Assembly: GCF_000006405.1 (NCBI RefSeq) | Contig: NW_003206658.1 | Location: 613,341-677,340, forward strand | Source: Perkinsus marinus ATCC 50983 | Lineage: Eukaryota; Perkinsozoa; Perkinsida; Perkinsidae | DNA: 64,000 nucleotides | Direction: 5' to 3' | In this document: piece after piece, positions 45,224-57,066 of the stretch | Position numbering within the stretch: the first letter of the stretch is position 1 | How the letters are laid out: every line of letters starts with the position of its first letter | Notes under the pieces: model-generated | What the model saw: the letters and a program-made list of their open reading frames with translations, nothing else | Told to the model about the DNA's origin: nothing | The model's database searches: none | Translations under genes and position numbers: made by a program

Positions 45224-48200
45224 CTAGATCCAGAATGGGCTTGGTCTTTCCGATAAGTCCCTCATGAGGACCTCGTCTGGTATAGTCGCTGTGTACTTCC
45301 TAGCAGGATGTTCACCACCATGTACTATTCTCATATACAACTCCTCGGCTCTCTGTCGTCGTACTTCTCCTTCTCCATCATGCTCCTCAGGATCCGAGTC
45401 CACAGCAGGATCCTCAGCAAAGGACGAGCCCACGCTTCCTGTAGTGAAATAATCAGTATTGGTGGATCGCTTCGCTCCGCCTTCTGCTGTGTCAGCAGAC
45501 TCCTCCCGTACGGCAGTGAGCATCTCGCCAGCCAGACAAGTCACCTGTGAGTACACATACAATAATGAATACCATCAACGCCACGACTTCTACACCAGAA
45601 ACCCGATGCCTCCCTCACTAGCCTACCTCGTTGCTTCCTCCGGCAGCCTGTCGAAACTCAGCGTCATCCATCTCAGCAAGGCACTCCAATACCTGGTACG
45701 AATCAATACTCCCAACTCAAGCGTCTACTCGATAACTCCGCTAACCCCCTGCGAGATCCTCTATATCCACATACCGGATATTATCATCTATATATCCCGA
45801 CCATACATACCCAACTATTCTGCTGATAAGATTCATCCCAGGGATCCAAGCCGTATGCTAAACTCATCAAACATGGTTTCCATACATAATCAAAAATGCC
45901 GCGTATGTGAGGAGGCTGTAACGATCATTGCGAGAACTACATACGATCATGCCGAGATCACACCACTACATGAGACCCTCAATGAGCCCATTACCTTTCC
46001 TGCCACCATAGGAGAGGGTCTACCCCCTCCTGGAGAAGTGAGTCGAGGCATCAGCCAGTCGAGTAAGCCTAGGGAGTTCTCCAATGAAAGTAATTTCGAG
46101 GAGCCCTCGAGCTTTCCACCATTCACAGTCAATAGCTGTGGAACTTCCATATTGCAAAGGACGATGAAGACCTGTGCCGCAGTATCAGCATCAAGAGCAT
46201 GAGGTATATGGAGGGTCCTGAGAAAAAATGCAAATCCCGCGACGCTTCGCTCCGCCTTATACTCTTACCTTGACTTGAGCTCGATAATGAGTGGCAATAA
46301 ATCGTCAGCTTGATAATATTCATTTTCGCAACAAGCAGTGACAATTGAAGCCAATTGTTGGGTCTTCAGTTTACCTGTCAATAACAATCCATCATCACAT
46401 ATCAGATTCCAATTGAGGAACCATGACCACGTACACTACGGTAGTATTACTACCTATCAATGATCCTCCACTACTCTCTCTCGCTGCCCTCATAACTAGC
46501 CGTAAAGGGCCTCGCATAGCAGCTATACTATCAATGACCGACACCCAATCGGAAGGAGTTAGTTCGGCTCTTTTCTCCAAGACCGAGTTGGCCAACAGAT
46601 CAGCGACATCCGAGTGCTTAGCCCCTGAATGTGAATACAAGTATAACGAATGCTTCCATCGAAAATGACCTGCTTATTACCTCGTTTGGCATACACTTGT
46701 AAAGTAGTAACCAAATCGATGCTCTTGAAAGTCGACACTGCTCGAGGTAGATGGGATGATACCCTCGACAGGAGCAAGTCCATGAGCTCATCTCTATCCG
46801 GAGAGGTGGCACATAGATTAGAGAACGATCGCAAGAATAGAACCTGAAAATCATCAGGTCTGTCGATGTGATTGACTGAATATTCAGTGCGGTGCGGTAT
46901 TGAAATAGCATATCATGGTATTCGAACCATCACCATATGTGGCGAACAGTCACGCGCTACAAAAAGCCATCCATAATATTACCAAACTTTCCGCCGAGAA
47001 CTGAGCAATCCTTCTCTTCGCCTGTGCCCCCATCGCCCTCAACAAATGAGAATCAAAAGGTTTCCTTTCCTCCAACGGGGTATGATGTCGATGCCTATCG
47101 AAGCCCGTCGCCAACATTTGCAATTCTCGTGCCGTGCAGTCTCGAAGTACCACTAAGGGGCCACAACAGTAGAGATATACTCACAGATACAACAGGAGAG
47201 GCATTCACAGCACACAGAATGCGAAATGGGAATTTATCACACATCGGAGGAATATCAAAGACTCTTTATCAGATATCAGAGGAATATCAAAGACTCTTTA
47301 TCAGATATAAGAGGAATATCAAAGACTCTTTATCAGATATAAGAGGAATGTCAAAGACTCTTTATCAGATATCAGAGGAATGTCAAAGACTCTTTATCAG
47401 ATATAAGAGGAATGTCAAAGACTCTTTATCAGATATCAGAGGAATATCAAAGACTCTTTATCAGATATAAGAGGAATATCAAAGACTCTTTATCAGATAT
47501 AAGAGGAATGTCAAAGACTCTTTATCAGATATCAGAGGAATATCAAAGACTCTTTATCAGATATAAGAGGAATATCAAAGACTCTTTATCAGATATCAGA
47601 GGAATGTCAAAGACTCTTTATCAAATATCGGAGGAATATCAAAGACTCTTTATCAGATATAAGAGGATGTCAAAATGCAAGCAGCGTTCGCCCTCCCATT
47701 GATATAAGAGGAATGTCAAAGACTCTTTATCAGATATCAGAGGAATGTCGTCATGATGCCTTCCAGCAGCAGCAGCCGACGGCGGCGGCGGCGGCGGCGG
47801 CGCTTTATCAGATGTGCTGTTGTGTTGAATCAATGCCTTCCAACTTCCCAAAGGATATAAGAGCAAGAGCTACATCACGAGCGCTTTATCAGATATAAGA
47901 GGAATGTCAAAGACTCTAACGGATCAGATATAAGAGGAATGTCAAAGACTCTTTATCAGATATCAGAGGAATATCAAAGAATCTTTATCAGATATCAGAG
48001 GAATATCAAAGACTCTTTATCAGATATCAGAGGAATATCAAAGAATCTTTATCAGATATCAGAGGAATATCAAAGACTCTTTATCAGATATCAGAGGAAT
48101 ATCAAAGACTCTTTATCAGATATCAGAGGAATATCAAAATGCAAGCAGCGTTCGCCCTCCCATTGACCTACACGTAGCTAGGACCGATAATGCATCGAAC

Positions 48201-49280
48201 GCTCTCGCGGAAGTGTCGCCATGATGCCTTCCAGCAGCAGCAGCAGCCGACGGCGGCGGCGGCGGCGGCGCTGGGAGGACGATGTGCTGTTGTGTTGAAT
48301 CAATGCCTTCCAACTTCCCAAAGGAATACGCAGCAAGAGCTACATCACGAGCGCTGTACACAGAGGATGGATTAGCCATCGACAACACTGCTAACGGATC
48401 GCTATCCTCTGGGGCCTGACAATAATACAAATCGATCACCCGATCGATATTAACATCACTACCAGTGTCAGAGCCTTCAATGCATCTTCCCCCGCTCTAC
48501 TAAGCCTATCTGCAATCGCTTCGAAAATTGGCTCGTACACCAAGTTCAACCTAAGGCGGCACCAACAAATTTCCCATGTCGATTTATTCATCATCATCTC
48601 ATCACTGAAACCCTATCCACGAAAGAGGACTCTCTCAACAATGTCGGTTCCCGAGAACTCAAAAAGGAAACTTTATGCATATCTACATTTCCAACCCAAC
48701 GATAAACAATATTACCGTGCAAAACTAGAACAGTGCAGACACAGCTGCTGAGGCGTGAAATCGTCGATCTTCATCAGACTCGTTTCAGCCAATGCCTTCA
48801 ATGGTGCCTCCAAATGCCTCGTCCTTGTCGAGGCATATGCATCGAGTAGCCTGACGACACATATGCGATCATCACCTCGGATGATGACCAGAGCCTCACC
48901 TCGCTAGGGCTTCCGCGTCACACAAATTTATCGTTTTCACAACACGATCTGACATCTCTTCAGTGAATCGATCAGTCAAGAATCCGAGTTGAGCCCATGA
49001 TGTACACACCCTGGATATCCAAGCTATAAGCACACAAGATACGGAATAGGTCCGTTCCTACTTTGCTAGTTCAGGAGCGGTCCAGCTATCCATATCCATC
49101 ACTATCGTATGCTTCAGTCGCTGGAACAGGTATATGTGTTTCCGATGGATTTTTGCAAAGTTTTCCAGTATTTCGAGAATCGACGTTTTGTCTCGGACGT
49201 TAGCCATCGCGGGCACCGACTTATACTTCCGCCAAAATTTCTGAAAAAAAATGTCAAACAACATCAAACAACCACATGAA
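45224..49280 (-). CDS. Heptatricopeptide-like helical repeat protein (RAP-type family)
   Basis: Many short exons on the minus strand share the helical-repeat look of organelle RNA-binding HPR/RAP proteins of alveolates. Near 49200 is SILEILENFAKIHRKH, near 48960 FTEEMSDRVVKTINLC, near 48860 RICVVRLLDAYASTRTR, and near 48770 MKIDDFTPQQLCLHC. At 48530 is YEPIFEAIADRLSRAGEDAL, at 48350 SARDVALAAYSFGKLEG, and at 47010 FSAESLVILWMAF. Later blocks are DLVTTLQVYAKRGNK (46700), LTPSDWVSVIDSIAAMR (46540) and VLECLAEMDDAEFRQAA (45690). The C-terminal exon (45543-45224) is hydrophilic and acidic. Such proteins usually act in mitochondria on rRNA or mRNA. No RAP domain is seen at the C-terminus. An intron between about 48173 and 47160 carries a 32-bp tandem array. 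Exon limits are approximate. Confidence 0.65.
47241..48137. repeat. 32-bp tandem array with embedded exon copies
   Basis: About 20 copies of a 32-bp unit (AATATCAAAGACTCTTTATC then AGATATCAGAGG, with A/G and C/A variants) form the array. Two non-unit inserts interrupt it. 47660-47702 copies the sequence at 48128-48167 next to the array, and 47745-47890 copies the exon at 48219-48360. Each insert has repeat-like bases at its edges. The array lies in an intron of the repeat-protein gene. Confidence 0.92.
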
Positions 49281-49364
49281 TAAATACGATACACACATGG
49301 AAGACGACGATGTAGCAAATATAATGCAAAGTAAAACATGTGTTCAAACGAGTCCGAGATGTTG

Positions 49365-49415
49365 GACCTGGGATTCGAACCTACGACCGACTCCACCCTA
49401 TAGTCACAAGTGGTG
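49365..49415 (-). repeat. B-box element
   Basis: Minus strand reads TATAGGGTGGAGTCGG then TCGTAGGTTCGAATCCCAGG: an A-box-like motif placed directly before a B-box. Confidence 0.5.
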
Positions 49416-49419
49416 AATT

Positions 49420-49830
49420 CTATGAGTAATTTTCAGTGAGCTCTATCGTGATGATATACTTCTTCCCAGTAATACAAGATCCCCTCACTACCATGTCGAG
49501 GGGATACTTATCCGCAGCCTTCCTGATGAGCTGTTGAATACTCGGGCTCACTCCTTCTAACATGTTCTGACTAATGCCCGATACGACACAGTTCGCGTCT
49601 CCTAAAAACAACACAGTTTAACCTGATTCCATCACACTTCATTCATTGAAGTTCATTATGTCCATCAAACGGCATGCGAAGAGAACACAGATACGTCGAG
49701 TCGCGGACTCATTCCTTATTATCAGTAAGATTCGCAAAAGGAATGGTATTACTTTTGTCATCTCGCCAAGCTGCCGAGTACTGCTGCTTGAGGGCGTAGT
49801 CACTGAAAACGAGACATCTAGGTCTGTCAA
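49420..49830 (-). CDS. Two exon-like blocks, unknown
   Basis: 49614-49420 (SPSIQQLIRKAADKYPLDMV) and 49830-49639 (LGEMTKVIPFLLRILLIIRN) have coding-like composition on the minus strand. They may be 5' exons of the repeat-protein gene or a small neighbour. Confidence 0.35.
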
Positions 49831-50224
49831 GCCTGCAACCCCTTAGAGCGGATCACAACGAGTCAAGGATTACCTGTTGGATGTGGTAGGGAGGGTAGGG
49901 AATGTATTGTCCTCACGATGCAGTCCTGGTGGTGATCCCGTACCTACGACTGTCTATCGCTCAAAGTTGACTCCGAGATGGATCATTATGAAACTATATG
50001 GAAAGTGAAAGCGGATGGATCATGCTGATAGAGATTCGCGAGATGAACAAGGCCACACATTACATGATATTCTCGGGCGTGGTCAGAATCCGAAGCATCG
50101 CTTTAACAATCGATATACTACTAAGGTACCGAATCACAGTACGAAAGATATCACGCGAGTTCCAAAGTGATTCTACGGTACGGCTGCCTGGATCAGTCTG
50201 AGCACTGAGCTCCTCCGAAGTATG

Positions 50225-50305
50225 CACAATACGAGAAAAGAACCCACGACCTTACGATACCTCGATTACACCCCCACCCACTAGACCATAATGACTCACT
50301 ACATG
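50225..50305 (-). repeat. tRNA-derived sequence, T-arm disrupted
   Basis: Minus strand reads TATGGTCTAGTGGGT (A-box), then TATCGTAAGGTCGTGGGTTC, after which the T-arm is replaced by unrelated sequence. Confidence 0.6.
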
Positions 50306-50539
50306 TCAGCTTATTAGAGAGACACGGCTCGTTCCTGTCATTCAATGCTCGAGCAAGGTTCTCTATCGCATAAATACGTGAACGATGAAACATGAATGGA
50401 AGAAATAACAACTGGGATTGAGACAGGCGGCCTATCTAACACCTCCCATTCGTGCTTTGCTATCGAGTGTTTCGGCTCAAGACGGCTACAACAGCCTATC
50501 AACAAAATGACGCCGCGTAGAGCTGCCTATGGAGCAAGC

Positions 50540-51290
50540 CTGCTGTAAGTCAACATGCCCTCACTACGGAGACCCAGGTTTTGCCAACTCGCCAAACTTG
50601 GCAGAACTACTTTTTGCTTGGCCAAATCTAAATTTGGCAAAATGCGGTACAGACCCCTCCGTAGACGGGAAAACACCAACTCAGGAAAAATACCAACCGA
50701 ATTCCACAAAATTTTCTGCTAATGGCGCTTCGCCAAGCTTTGAAATGCGCTCGCCCGTACGCGGAAACCTGTCCCCTGTACCAGATTATGCCAAGATGAT
50801 GTTGGTGATTTGAAATCACTGATTTCTGCGGAGCACCAGGTTTCGCCAACTCACCAACTTTGGCGATTCCTTGTTTCTAGGAAATTTAAGCAATTTGGCG
50901 ATATGCGTGATACGGCCAGGATTTTACGGGATTTCGCCAAGCTGGTCGGCTCGCCGTATAGAATTCAGCGCATCCGCTGAAATCTGCACGGAATCGTCCG
51001 CCAAGTCCGCTCGCCGAAGTGATCTATTCTGCGCTTGGATCCAGGTTTTGGCAACCTTGGGTCGCTGGAATCTGCGCCAGGCCGGGGAATCGCCAAAAAT
51101 TTGGTGAAACTCGCAGGTTTGGCCAAGACTATGACGTGTTTTGCCTAATCTTTGGCGTAATACCGGTGAAATGCAGATTTCACCGAGAGTTGGCGATATG
51201 CCGCTAGGTATATGCTGAGGCGTTCGAATACGGTATGTATTACAGATATCGCCAATTGAGGTGCTCAAATCTGTTACTGACACTGATAGT
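50540..51290. repeat. Diffuse TTTGGCGA/TCGCCAAA tract
   Basis: More than fifteen variants of TTGGCGA/TCGCCAA occur in both orientations at irregular spacing. A second tract with the same word lies at 52400-52790, ending at the N gap. Confidence 0.55.
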
Positions 51291-51889
51291 GCCAACTTCG
51301 GCCCTTGAAACCTGCATGCTGTAAAGGACTGCGGAGGCTTGTCAGTTTCACTCTGCTTCTCGGCTTGCGCTCCCCGGACACTTCTCTTACGGTAAGAGTC
51401 TTACCTGCTATACTTTACAAGCAGGTTGTTAGGTTAGTTAGCCGAGCAGCGTGGCTAAGTCAGCTCTTGAGCGGTCGTCCCGGGGTCAAGAATAAGGGGA
51501 GGCACTTCTTCGCCGAATATTCAACTACGTATGCTCATACGTTGCGCGCTCACATTGACTAACAATTATCTAGTAAGCCATCAGACTGTTACGCGTACAT
51601 GTGTTCTGCGGAGGTTTGTCCACTAGTGCGTATATCATGAGATTTTTATAATAATAATAATATCATTATAATGCAGGTTAAGGGCTCGAGCACTAGCATG
51701 AGCTCATGTCACGACTGTTCGAGAATGCGGCTCGAAGTTACCGCACTTTCTATCTCCTTTCACGTCGTGAACTTCATGACTTCACTCACTACGCAACACA
51801 ACAAGCAATTCATTCGGAAACGATCAAAGAAACTCATCGTTGCTGTCATCTTGTCACTGTTGTATCTAACTAGGCAAGCAGCTTACAGA

Positions 51890-51928
51890 AAACACAGAAA
51901 CTTCCATAATATGGAAGTTTCTGTGTTT
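51890..51928. repeat. 39-nt palindrome, 1-nt centre
   Basis: Perfect 19-nt arms AAACACAGAAACTTCCATA and complement flank a single A. Confidence 0.95.
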
Positions 51929-52264
51929 CTGTTTTCTGTTTCCCCTGGAATCCATATCAGTCCCTTACCTTGCGACAGCGTTCCGTGATTAAGCAGTACT
52001 GCTTTCAAATCTATCATACTACCCCTAAGGTTAGCCAAAAGGTCAGCGTAATAATCAGTGCTACACAACCTATAGACTGTGACACCACCCATCGGGTTAG
52101 TCACGAGGTCTCGAAGCCCGATCATAATGAATACTGCTTCCAAATCTACCATACTATTGATTTGCGCCGGTCCTATTGATCGATGACATCGATTTGAGAT
52201 CGTCCAAGGCGGCCGAATCCGAGTATTTTAGAATGTTTTTGATCGATTCGAGTAATTAAATACC

Positions 52265-52345
52265 CTCCGACTTGAAGGTTCCGAGTATAGAACACCCGAC
52301 CTCCCGATCTGCGGCACGGACCTCGAACCACTCCACCATAGTTCT
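52265..52345 (-). repeat. tRNA-derived sequence, B-box decayed
   Basis: Minus strand reads TATGGTGGAGTGGTTCGAGG (A-box), GCAGATCGGGAGGTCGGG, then GTTCTATAC where GTTCGAATC is expected. Confidence 0.6.
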
Positions 52346-52399
52346 TACAAAAAATGGGATGTCATCATCGCAGCCAATCGAGGACCTTTCTTCGTCTGA

Positions 52400-52790
52400 C
52401 ATGCTTTAACGACCTGGAATTGGCGAAACCTGTAAGGTGTAGGTATTGGCGAAACAGGGTTCAGTACCGTCTTACACCAACAAGGAACTTGGCCAAACCC
52501 TGCGTATCCCGGACTTCACCAACTTTGGCAAAACCCGTATGTCGCAACAACTATGTGGCGAAATTTTTCGCTATGCCTGGTATTTCGCCAAATTGTTCGA
52601 ATCTGTCCCTGCCATTATATTGCCTAACAAACATGTCCAAGAGTCTTGAAACCCGTTAGGTGTCATTTTGGCGAAATCCGGGTTGGCGAAACCTGTATCA
52701 CCCTTCTGCTTGATCAACAGGAGCGGACGACTTTTCTCAAAAAATTGAGCGAAATGAAAGTTTTCTGGTAAACTTTGGCGAATCCTACAA
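52400..52790. repeat. Diffuse TTGGCGAAA tract, second part
   Basis: At least eight copies of TTGGCGAAA/TTTCGCCAA-like words occur, including TATTGGCGAAACAGGG and GGTTGGCGAAACCTG. Confidence 0.55.
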
Positions 52791-52796
52791 GTTGTA

Positions 52797-52896
52797 NNNN
52801 NNNNNNNNNNNNNNNNNNNNNNNNNNNNNNNNNNNNNNNNNNNNNNNNNNNNNNNNNNNNNNNNNNNNNNNNNNNNNNNNNNNNNNNNNNNNNNNN
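52797..52896. other. Assembly gap (100 N)
   Basis: One hundred Ns, a scaffold spacer. Confidence 0.99.
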
Positions 52897-53217
52897 TGAG
52901 CGGCTCACTAAACTTTATCCGATAAAGCTCGAAAGGAAAGCCAAGGTGTTGGAAAAGTAGGGCCTTACGTTGGGCGAACACTCACTTCTCCAACACATCG
53001 TTGATAATTTCTGTTCATTCATTTTGTACTGTTCATTCAATCGTGAAAATCCAACGTTCGCTGAGTAAGTAGGGCCCTCCTGTTGTGTGCAAACCCTTTC
53101 TTTTCCGCGTCTTGTTGAGAAAAATCAGGGTATTGGAAAAATGAGTACGGTGATGGGAAAAAAAAGGACGTTTGCAGGCACTTCCTCAAGAATGTTGGGA
53201 ACGTCGTTATTTGAAAA

Positions 53218-53242
53218 GATCATTCACCCTGGGTGAATGATC
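53218..53242. repeat. 25-nt palindrome, 1-nt centre
   Basis: Perfect 12-nt arms GATCATTCACCC and complement flank a single T. It abuts the dispersed repeat at 53245. Confidence 0.92.
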
Positions 53243-53244
53243 AT

Positions 53245-53327
53245 GAGTCTGGTTTGGGTTCGGGTCTTGGACACTCTGCTCACCATGCTTTGGATCACAC
53301 TGACAATAGTCCAGACCCTCGCGGAAG
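53245..53327 (+). repeat. Dispersed repeat, copy 2
   Basis: It matches the retroelement gag fragment at 30495-30577. It is bracketed by fold-backs (53218-53242 and CATGGGTGATTCACCCATG at about 53338-53356). Confidence 0.75.
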
Positions 53328-53910
53328 CGCATAACACATGGGTGATTCACCCATGCCTTAAGGCCATTGCCTAAGTCTTAGGCCCTAAGACAATGGCTGC
53401 ACGATAATCGACGATAATCAGTTTGATTACCGAATTCTTGGCGACTTGTCTTGGGTTAGCTAAGCCAACTTGGCTTCATTCGGGTGTGTTGGTAGTTCGG
53501 CGGCTCTACAAGTTATTCTAACGCCACCTACCACATTGAATATTATTCTGTGTTGGCGAAGCATCCAGAAGATTATACAACGTGATGGTGTCGCCCGGGG
53601 CGACTCGCCCCGCGTCGTTTGGAACCTCCTGCAGGTCAAGGAGCTCTACGATAGGCGCGGTTTTGCTAGCCCGACGAGACTAAGATTGAGAAGTGTCTGA
53701 TTCAGCTTCAGCACCATAAATTGACCCACAAATGTCTCCCGACCGCAATATGGTAGAAGATGTCCATGAAGAAGCTAGAACCGAACAGTAATGCGGATAT
53801 GGACGATAACACGCCGTGGGGTGAGCTATATTTATATAACTTGTATATTATACATCATACTTATGTATTTATATATATAGGATCCGTGAGGATCCAATCA
53901 TCGGATCCCG

Positions 53911-54387
53911 ATGTTCCACTCTGTGGAGATCGACGGTGTTCGGCCCATTGATAGACTTTGGGGAGTTGCGTTTCCGCTACGCGACACTTCAATTGTCACA
54001 CTCGCCAAGTTCTCTGAAAAGAGTGGCCGAAAAGGCTCGTCCACGAGACCTGGGGCCGAAAAACCATTTGCTGGGCTGTCAGTGGTTCTCGTCGGGGATG
54101 TCTGTCAAATCGGCTTCGTTCCCTTTTGCGAAGCCTCACCACTATTCCCACCGAATCTCCATCCAACGGGTCCATGCTGGGCGGGACGAACGTAGAAGAC
54201 GATGAACCCTCATATTGTCTACCTCCAGAAGTTCAAGAGAGGGGACGATACGGACTACCTGAAGTTTTTGGCTGAGATACGGACAGCCGAGCGAGTCAGT
54301 GCAGGCATTCCCCGCTTCTCAACCGAATCTCTGAATGTCATAAACACAACAAGGGACAGGGATGGAGGAAGGAACGCACCAAGGTAG
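53911..54387 (+). pseudogene. Pif1-like helicase fragment
   Basis: The first block (53911-54195) has KPFAGLSVVLVGDVCQIGFV, matching the Walker B and following motif (GDxxQLPPV) of Pif1 helicases. The second block (54202-54387) has LQKFKRGDDTDYLKFLAEIR, matching the next conserved region, after a stop at 54193 that may mark a frame break or intron. The Walker A region and the C-terminal motifs are absent, so it is a fragment. Pif1 domains occur in Helitron transposons and in captured protist helicases; the repeat context favours a Helitron relic. Confidence 0.6.
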
Positions 54388-54404
54388 GGTATGGGAGGGC
54401 GGCT

Positions 54405-54590
54405 GTTGGAGTAGTGGTAGTACTAGTAATAGTGTGTATGTGTAGTAGTAGTAGTAGTAGGAGAAGGAGGAGGAGGAGGAGTAGTGTAAGTAGTAGTAGT
54501 AGGAGTGGTAGTAGTAGTAGGAGTAGCGATAGGAGTGGTAGTAGTGGTAGTACGAGTGGTAGTAGGAGTGGTAGTAGTATCAAAGTCTCT
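54405..54590. repeat. (GTA)n/(GGA)n microsatellite
   Basis: Long run of GTAGTA, GGAGGA and GTGGTA triplets. Confidence 0.95.
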
Positions 54591-54599
54591 ATCAGATTT

Positions 54600-55323
54600 G
54601 CACATACTGTTGTGTGCCTGAAATATTGGTTCAATGTCGTTGTGCTGCACAACGGCCAATAAAAGCTCGTGGAATGCACAAAACGCAAAAAAAGCTCAGA
54701 AAAACGAGTCACTCGTTACGAGTGCTACGAGCATGGGCGACGCTCAATTTGCGAAGCAGCTTCGCCGGAGCTTATGGCCATTTATTCGACCGAGGCCAAT
54801 ACCTAGGCTCTCGATTCAAAGGTCATGCCGTACGACTCATGCTCATCTATGGACAAATTAATGCTCAGCTAGAAGTTCTAGCCTTGAAGCAGATCCTCAG
54901 GTTACGAGACCAGCGCCTTTTGAATGTCGCACTGAGTGGTCTAGAAATAACGACGACATAGCAGCTGCAGAACTGCTCATCAACGGCATCACAAACGGAG
55001 CCATGGATTAGAATAACTGTCGGAGAGCTTCTCCGGTAGAGGTTATGTATCATCTAACGCCGTCAAACTAACGGAAGATTAACTCGAATCAAATCCAACC
55101 AAGTTGAAATATAGTTTCAATTGAGTAGACAATGAGTAACTGAACTTCAGAACACTCGCTGCTAAGCACATTCGATGTCCTGAAGAAGGGCCAGAGGGCT
55201 TCTAAACATGACGATATGACAACTCAAACCGTGTACTTTGTAAGAGAAACAAAGTGGAATATAGAACAGCACAAGGTCCTGAATGATTAATAGTATTCAC
55301 ACATCGTATAATAGTCTTTATGA
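54600..55323. other. No supported gene
   Basis: A 115-aa plus-strand frame (54614-54961) has no recognisable feature. Confidence 0.3.
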
Positions 55324-56210
55324 TCACTGACATCTTGCCATGACGGCCTCCTCTCTTTGAATATCCATAGGACAGGGAGCCTCACCCAACGGGCCACAAG
55401 CAGCAGCTAATGCCGGCTTGCAGATGGTGAATGGTATTGTCGGAATTGAGAACAGTTCATCTATATCACACGCCGCACTGGAATGAGCCGCGAATGCCGC
55501 CTCAGTAGCTCTACTGGTGGTAGTGACCAGAGATGTCGGAGTTTCGATCAAAGCCCGCTGACCACTAGTGAGGATAGGGCTTTGCGAGCTCGATATCGAG
55601 TGAGACGATGTAGGGGTCGCCAACGGGGAGGCATTGCTGCCTGCCGTGGTAGTATCTTCAATGGCCATTAGTGTTGTAGCGGCATTACACGGCTCACTAT
55701 CATCATCAGTAGTAGAAGCTGCGGCTTGGCTTGCCTTCAGCGTAGATGCTATATAAGTGAGAGCAGTCAACTCCGCGGAGTCAACGCAACCTGACGAGGG
55801 AGAGGCGTGGTATCATCGACCACCACATAGATACTAGCAGTATCATACTACTACTTGGAACAGGAACGTAGGTCTCCAATCGAGAGGCCCTAACCTCATC
55901 CTCGGTAGCTTCTGGTGTCGGACTTGGCATAACCTTGCCATCTACCCCGTTACCATAAGCAGAGCTATTAGCATAATGACGATGACGGTAACAGAAGCCT
56001 AGAAGGCCTCGAGCCGCCACTTGGCAACCCGGGTATTGACATGGCCGACCACCACCGTGTCGAGTGCAGAACCTGCAGTAAGATGAGGGCAACTACAACT
56101 GGCCCGCACTACCTGGCTCGGGAAGAATTGGAAGACTTTCGAGGGACTCGGCCACAGCCTGGGACCTCACAGGTGTTGCGAGTGCCTAAATCTTAGGGAA
56201 AATGTGAGGA
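55324..56210 (-). CDS. WRKY19-type zinc-finger protein
   Basis: Exons on the minus strand read CEVPGCGRVPRKS (about 56190), then after a 42-nt GT-AG intron FCTRHGGGRPCQYPGCQVAA and RGLLGFCYRHRHY. This is the repeated Cys/His-GGG pattern of the zinc finger found next to WRKY19-like and many oomycete and protist proteins. The pattern is C-x4-C, C-x2-H-GGG-x-C-x4-C, then C-x2-H. A further intron (GTAGTAGTATGATACT... ending CTCGTCAG) leads to a Ser/Thr/Ala-rich tail ending QREEAVMARCQ. It is probably a nucleic-acid- or protein-binding nuclear factor; targets are unknown. A Ser/Asn-rich N-terminal part upstream (to about 56330) could not be joined. Confidence 0.65.
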
Positions 56211-56330
56211 CGGAGCGACGCTATTGCTAATGGTATTACTACCGTGTTTTCCGCTGTTGTTGCTACCACTGTGGCTTGCTGATATTACAGACGATGATCC
56301 CGCTAGGCTGCTGGGTGAACGATATTTACA

Positions 56331-57066
56331 CATGACAAATTACAAGAACAAGGAAAGGGTGAATAGTCTGTAGAGGGAAGGAATAGGAGGAGACCACAGC
56401 ATTGAGGAGAGTGACCCAAGGATATCCCGACGACGCCAAGACGGTTACATTCTGACTAACTTTCAAAAAAGGTCAACGAGAATCGAAGAGGCACATGTTT
56501 AGTAGAACCACCACAATATCGCGAAGAAAACCCTCAAAAATGCGCAGGTCACCGCCACAATGTAACAGAGGTGGGACAATCTACTAGCATCGCGCGCCAT
56601 GAAAACACGCGCGCGCCCAGAAAAAGATGTGGATACTGAAGTATTCCATTTGTTCCGTCCCGAAAGGGTTTGTTCTCTGGGCATTGCGGCTTACGGGGGA
56701 GGGTGAATCAGATCAGTCGGAGAAGGAATATAGGCGATATGCATTAATGAGTCAATATTCACAACGAGGTATCTTCACGCACAGGGAAGGTTTCAGATTG
56801 CCTTTATGAGGGGCTAAGGTGTAAATCTTGGGAGCCTTTTTGAGAACTATAACAAACTCGCTCATGCATGGACTATTGATAGAAACGCAACTCCCAATGA
56901 TTCACTTCAAGTAACAGGAAATTTTCCACGAAAACGTCCACGAGTGAGGTAAGCGCATCCCAAGCCGAAAAGCAGAGCACTCAAGTCGCTGACAAGGCCA
57001 GCACATCTATCGCTAGGCCACCCTCTTCGCGTCGACCACTCACGTCGAAGGGCTCCCAACTGCTCT
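56331..57066. other. No supported gene
   Basis: Nothing recognisable was seen. A GC-rich CGCGCGCC stretch lies near 56595. Confidence 0.3.

Larger units (their letters stand above)
49831..53217. other. Repeat-rich intergenic
   Basis: No gene is supported. It contains tRNA-derived sequences (50225-50305, 52265-52345), the TTGGCGAAA-rich tracts and a palindrome at 51890-51928. Confidence 0.4.

Noticed and set aside
45459-46202. 247-aa plus-strand ORF
   Set aside because: It lies opposite exons of the minus-strand repeat-protein gene that have better composition and phase-keeping introns; no domain on the plus strand.
47241-48137. CRISPR-like array
   Set aside because: The units are head-to-tail without unique spacers, in a eukaryotic intron; it is a tandem repeat.
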